Shown: piece by piece, positions 58,916-64,000 of the stretch
Layout: each line of letters opens with the position of its first letter
Position numbering within the stretch: the first letter of the stretch is position 1
Assembly: GCA_019916065.1 (NCBI GenBank)
Contig: CM034237.1
Location: forward strand, 46,644,367 to 46,708,366
Length of the DNA: 64,000 nt
Reading direction: 5' to 3'
Origin: Vitellaria paradoxa
Lineage: Eukaryota > Streptophyta > Magnoliopsida > Ericales > Sapotaceae
Notes under the pieces: generated by a model
Database searches by the model: none
What the model saw: the letters and a program-made list of their open reading frames with translations, nothing else
Told to the model about the DNA's origin: nothing
Position numbers and translations under genes: made by a program

Positions 58916-61018
58916 CTAGCTTACTTTCTTATTATCGGTTATTTGTTTGACAATATTGGAGAAGTCAATTTTTTTTTTTTTAAATTCTATATGACCCTCT
59001 TTTTTTTTTAACTAAAATTTGATTTTATTTTTACTTTTGATAGTTTTTAGGCATACTATTTATATTCATCAAGAACAATTACCAAAAAAAAAAAAAAAAA
59101 ATTATTTCATAATAGGTGAATTCAGGTACGAGTAAAAAGACCCCCCCAAAAAGGCTTTTTTGCCCTATACATTAGTTCTGTTATTAGGAAGTATTTCTCT
59201 TTCATTTTTTTTTTAAAATACGAATAACATGTCTAAAAGCTTAGCTACCAAATAAAAAATAAAAATCAATTTCATTGAAAAGAATCATAAAAAAAAGCTT
59301 CTTCTATGATGCTGGAGTAAGCTTGCAAAAATAAAAATTCCTCTTTACGACTAGATCGACATATGGCAAAAAAAAATTCCGTTAGCCTTAACAGAAACTA
59401 ATGGGTGGATGGTCATTTTAATGGGAGGGATAGTATTATTTTGTGTAGCTTTTTTAACCTCACATTAGAAACTGCTTATGATTTATATATCATCAAGTTA
59501 GATAGAGAAACTTTTTGTGTTAACAATGGGTTTCTGGCTCCTTAATGAGTGATGGTATGTTATGTGAATTAGGCACTGCTCAATATCACTTAAAAAAGAG
59601 CCTGAAGCTCAAAGTCAAGTTGTTAAAGAAAAAAGCCAAGTTCATTTGTGTGAACTTTTTCATCCTTATTCCCTGTGCAGAAGAATCATTTATCCTATGC
59701 TTACAATTATATTCGTTTTGCTCTTGAAAGATTGCAACTTAAGGTTATATGTTTTGATTTGCCGGTGAGCATAAATGAAAATCTCATAAATCAACTGTGA
59801 AAACTACGCTTGATGTCATGGTAAAATAAGTGGTGAGGAAGCACCAGCCATGACGATACACCAAATTGTCTCATGAGACTATCTAAGATTATTAAGATTG
59901 ACTACACGGAAGAAGGCCCGAGGTTATTAAAAATGTTACACGGTTTTTGGCATCTGCACCACCTTTCCCTGTGAATATGACTCCCCCCCGGGTGGAAAAA
60001 AAATCGAAAGTTGTCTTACGAGTATAGAATGTAATCTATCCAAATTATACTCTATCCTTCTTAGCAGTATTGAGATGTTTAGTTTATGCAAATTTCTTTT
60101 AAGTAGCTGGTTAAAGATTTTTGTAGAAGGGTTGTTGGTCGAATAATGTTGTGGAGGTATGCAAAATATTCCTATTTCTTTGTTTTAATAATGCTTTATC
60201 TCATCGAAATGTTGGTGCTGCATGTTTTTTGGGCAGTGAATAGTCTATTGACTTTGTGGGTTGTATTGTTTCAAAATATTTGTCTCTCCTTTCTCAAGCG
60301 TGGTACATTCAACAATTGTATATATGCTAAATTGATGTCAAGTTTATGTTTGCATTGCTCCTTTGTCTATCTAAAAAATATTTCAAGATATACTCTAGGA
60401 TCGAGGCGTGGATAGGTCAGTTTGATTCGGCTTCATACTTAACCCGGAATCAAATCGATTTTAACTTGAGACCAAACCAAATCGAACTAAAAATATCAGG
60501 TAGGGGTGGTTCAGTTTTTGGGTTAGTCTAAATTAAGTTGGATCGGGTCAGTTTCAGGTTGATCTGATTTATTTATTTTTAAATCCTAAACATTCAAATG
60601 AATAATATATTATATATTAATATAATACTATAAATATTATATTATATATAATCATATATATTATATGTATACGTCAATAGTAGTAGCTACTGTTATAAAA
60701 CAGTAGTTGTATTTATCAATTTAAAAAAAAAAACTATTTTATATGCATAATATTTTATAATATATTATATATATTTATCTATTATATTTTTTGGGTTGGT
60801 TTCGGGTTTGTTCGGATTAAGTTATTTTCAGTTCAATTTCGATTCGATTCGATTCGGCTTTTTCTACAAACCCGAGAACTGAACAAAAAATATCAAGTTA
60901 TTATTTTTTTAACTCAGCATCAAACTAATTTTGACGTAGACCCGAACCAAACCGAATCAAAATTTGTTGGATTGGTTTGATTTTCGGTTTATTCAAATTT
61001 TTTGTGCATTTTTACACT
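58916..61018. other. Unassigned intergenic DNA, possible further gene debris and hAT remnant
   Basis: 59540-60420 is less AT-rich, and one stretch (CCTGTGCAG then AAGAATCATTTATCCTATGC) looks like an acceptor-exon border, but no family was recognised. 60409-61012 contains GGTTCGG/TTCGGTTT/ACCCGAACC words and an (AT)n core, as in hAT elements of the TAGGGGTG type. Its ends are not intact. Confidence 0.4.
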
Positions 61019-61390
61019 TGGCACTACTACAAAAATGCATAAACATCACAACTTTTAAGCGTGATGTTTCACTTTTTATCTCAGTCACAAAAGCGTGATT
61101 GATCCAGGTGAGATTGTAAGTCACCTATTTTTTATCACAGTTTACAACCGTGATCGAAAACTTACAACAATCACACACTAAAAGCGTGATCTTTATGGTA
61201 AAAACTGAGATGAAAAGAAATTTCGTGTGATCTTTTATGTATTTTGATCTCACTTTTTTTGAAAAATCGTGATCAAATATAAACAAATAATCATGCTGAA
61301 AAAATGAATTAATTTTAAAAATAATAAAAATCCACATGGCAACCTACTATCACGCCATCATAGCACCGTTTGCCACTTATCATTATAGCT

Positions 61391-61463
61391 TTTTTTGTTA
61401 CTGCTGAGAATCGAACCCCTACCACTCATTTGGAAGTTAGTGTAGTTGACCGCTAGTCCAACC
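61391..61463 (-). mobile_element. tRNA-like/SINE relic inside CACTA copy 2
   Basis: On the minus strand: GTTGGACTAGCGGTCAACTA (A-box-like), then GTAGGGGTTCGATTCTCAGC (B-box-like), then an A-rich tail. The 70-odd-base span and box spacing are tRNA-like. It is orthologous to 37787-37850 in the other copy. Confidence 0.65.
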
Positions 61464-62095
61464 TATCATTTATATATACATTTTGCATATTAATATATAT
61501 AAACAAATTTTTATCACTTTAGGGGTTACTAAAAATAATAAAATTATATTATTTTAAGTTTTTACAATAATTTATTATGACTTTTGTCAACCAATTAGTA
61601 GTTAAAAATTATATTTTTCCTAATCAATTGATCAGAAAAAATGATAAAAAATTTACTTTTATTTAATTATTTTAACTTTTTGCAACAACTTGAAATTGTA
61701 AGTAATATATAAAACAATGTGAATACTTAATAAATAATTTATGAATATCTATTATATTTAATTAAAAATAATCTCAAATCTTTTTTTTTTATTTTCCTTT
61801 ACTCTTTGTGTATAGCATATATTTAATCATAACTCACTATTTATAATATATTTTTCTTCATTTTGTATTATATTTTTAAAAGTAATTAGCTCACGTTTAG
61901 TTTTAGTTCTAGAAAATTATTATTCAAAATAAAATTTTTGAAAACTATTTTAAAAATTGATTTGTAATACAAAAAATATTTTCAATGATTATATTCAAAA
62001 ATTAGTTCTAAAAAAACAAAAAAATGAAAATTTTTATTATTTTTATTTGTAAATTTTTATCACTTCCAACAAAATATAAAATAATGTCACTTTTA

Positions 62096-62585
62096 ATATA
62101 AATAATATTAAAGATACACTAAATATTTATTAGATACTAAATATTAAAATATTCAACTCGTTATAAGTTATACAAATTATGAAAACTACTTCCATATATT
62201 TACTGAAAAAATAATAATTATATATTTAGCGTTATTTAAATTTGATTTGATAAATTTAGTTTTAACATTAATTTAAAATTTTTTTGTTTATTGATCTATG
62301 ATTATAGTTTTTATATCATATTCAATTAATTAAAATTAATAAATATAAATAATATTAAAGATACACTAAATATTTATTAGATATTAAATATTTAATATTC
62401 ACCTCGTTATAAGTTATACAAATTATGAAGACTACTTCCATATATTTACTGAAAAAAATAATAATCATATATTTAGCATTATTTAAATTTGATGTGGTAA
62501 ATTTAGTTTTAACATTAATTTAAAATTTTTTTGTTTATTGATCTATGATTATAGTTTTTATATAATATTCAATTAATTAAAATTA
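62096..62585. repeat. ~245-bp tandem duplication within CACTA copy 2
   Basis: ATAAATAATATTAAAGATAC and the following sequence through CAATTAATTAAAATTAATAA occur twice in tandem with few differences. The first CACTA copy has a single version, so the duplication arose after the two copies separated. Confidence 0.85.
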
Positions 62586-63053
62586 ATAAATAAATGTTAA
62601 AATAAAATTTACAAAATCTAATTTAAATCATATAAGATGATAAACAAAATTATTTCAGAGAGATATAAAGAAAAAAATAACAATATTATCTCTCATTCTT
62701 TTAATTATCTCGCTTTTTTTAAGATATAATTTTACTCACTTTTTGATCTCAATTTTTTTTTAGAGATGTTTTCACTGATCTTTTATCTCAGTTTTTTCTA
62801 GAGATAGTTTTCACTAATTTTTTATCTCAGTTTTTTATTGAGATAGTTTCCACTGATCTTTTATCTCGTTTTAAATACAATCACAGTTTTAACAAAAATG
62901 AGATAAAAAGTATTAAAAGTAACTTTTTATCCCAGTTTTTTAATTAGACTGAGATAAAAAGTTTAACTCACAAATCTTTATCACGCTTTTTCTAAAACCG
63001 TGATCTTTATAAATTTCTTAGTGTGATCTTTATCAATTATTGTAGTAGTGTGG

Positions 63054-64000
63054 GTGTAAGAAGATCCCAGAAAAAGGAATATCATTTTCATTATTAAATA
63101 CAATAGAGCAAACAGGGACAAGTAAGAAATTATGTAAAGATTCTAATGTAAATTTATTTTTAAAATTGATATTTTTATTTTTCATTATTAACTTAATTTT
63201 AGAATATATATATATATATATAAACTAAATATACACGTGTCATCCTAATATTTAAAAGACACGTATTATAATTATAGTGCTTGATAAGATGCCATGATGT
63301 AATATGATATCGTATCATGCCATTCCAAATAAATTTTTCAACGATGCCTTATGTAAATTTCCAATTGGATTGGCCAATAGCTTATCAATTTCTTCACTCC
63401 GTCTCTATGTTTGCTTGGAAATAAGAATAATATATAAATAAGTTTTTGAATTTATATTTAATGTACAAATGCATTAATATAGTTTATTTTTTTAATAATT
63501 TCATCCTCGAATAATGTATAAATAAATTTTTAAACTAATGTATAAATATATCTCTAAAATTTATTTTTTAACAAACCATCCATAAATTAAAGAATAATGC
63601 TTAAATAAGTCTTAAACTTATATCCAATGTCCAAATACACTATATAGTTCAATATATAACAATTCTATCTCATTTAAAAACTCAGATGGATCAAAATTTT
63701 AGTGTATTAACTTGACACATAGGCAGTAAAGAAAAATTGTCTTTGGGTGCTCAATATTTTCAATTCTTTTGTAGTGGAACCACTATTAATAAATGTTTAA
63801 TAATTTTGTTAGGCTGACTTGTCTAAATTAATGTTATAGTTTTGGTTGCAAATAATTGGAAATACTAAAAATTAGGGAGAAAGTCGCTATTTAATTGAAT
63901 GATCTTTTCTTTTTTTTCAAGTGAACCCTACATCCTCGTCTTCATAGCTTTTCTCCCAGGGCATTTTGTAAATTATGTATAAATTTGAGAGTTTATTATT
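63054..64000. other. AT-rich intergenic DNA
   Basis: (AT)n near 63206-63222 and otherwise AT-rich sequence with no recognised gene or bounded element up to the window edge. Confidence 0.55.

Larger units (their letters stand above)
61022..63050. mobile_element. Non-autonomous CACTA element, copy 2 (inverted)
   Basis: It begins CACTACTACAAAAATGCAT and ends TCAATTATTGTAGTAGTG. TGG is duplicated at 61019-61021 and 63051-63053. It is the reverse complement of the element at 36481-38238 through most of its length, including the subterminal GTGATC/GAGATAAAA words. At 2029 bp it is longer mainly because an internal block of about 245 bp is duplicated in tandem (about 62096-62340 and 62341-62585). 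No transposase. Confidence 0.9.

Noticed and set aside
60409..61012. Complete hAT element
   Set aside because: The composition fits, but no TIR pair or 8-bp duplication could be found, and the CACTA element begins right at its apparent end.
61391..61463. An intact tRNA gene
   Set aside because: The A and B boxes are present, but no complete cloverleaf with an acceptor stem could be drawn, and the copy in the other CACTA element shows it is a trapped relic.

Overview
This window is nuclear DNA of a flowering plant. The evidence is short exons with GT-AG introns, plant-specific gene families (a DUF579 glucuronoxylan methyltransferase, a chloroplast-targeted DUF493 protein), a decayed plastid petA insert, and AT-rich intergenic DNA packed with plant-type transposable elements. 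The species cannot be named from the sequence alone.

Genes. Six protein-coding loci are supported. (1) A small DnaJ-type cysteine-rich zinc-finger protein on the minus strand (13224-13526). (2) A complete seven-exon ALKBH1-type 2-oxoglutarate dioxygenase on the minus strand (16503-21181); the splice phases close exactly into 361 codons. (3) A five-exon DUF493/YbeD-like gene with a likely plastid transit peptide on the plus strand (24850-31704). (4) A three-exon plant-conserved gene of unknown function (39076-39877, plus), with one GC-AG intron. (5) An intronless ORF resembling a short MoCo-sulfurase/PLP-transferase-like protein (43279-43950, plus). A splice donor in gene 4 and an acceptor in gene 5 are phase-compatible, so the two could be one transcript. 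(6) A single-exon GXM-type glucuronoxylan 4-O-methyltransferase on the minus strand with its own TATA box (53093-53938). These are unrelated housekeeping or metabolic genes, with no operon-like logic.

Gene debris. At 56.5-58.5 kb three unrelated gene fragments lie together: plastid petA, one ARABIDILLO armadillo exon with its splice acceptor, and a frameshifted CRWN/NMCP1 coiled-coil segment. This suggests capture by a Helitron or Pack-type element.

Mobile elements. Several have boundaries verifiable by target-site duplication: two non-autonomous CACTA elements in opposite orientation (36481-38238, 61022-63050) that share a tRNA-like insert; a hAT-like element (31945-33224) with an 8-bp duplication and about 500 bp of alternating GT/GC inside; a SINE with a 19-bp duplication (33852-34088); a family of TIR elements with 3-bp duplications (1512, 2636, 5655, 14406, 24278, 41514, 42439, 55297); two 5'-truncated RTE LINE copies in introns; and a Ty1/copia-like solo LTR remnant in an intron. 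Tandem arrays include a 146-148-bp satellite with an internal hairpin (45.7-47.1 kb), a degenerate AT-rich ~298-bp array (21.85-22.96 kb) and a ~105-bp intronic VNTR. No intact tRNA or rRNA gene and no CRISPR array was seen.
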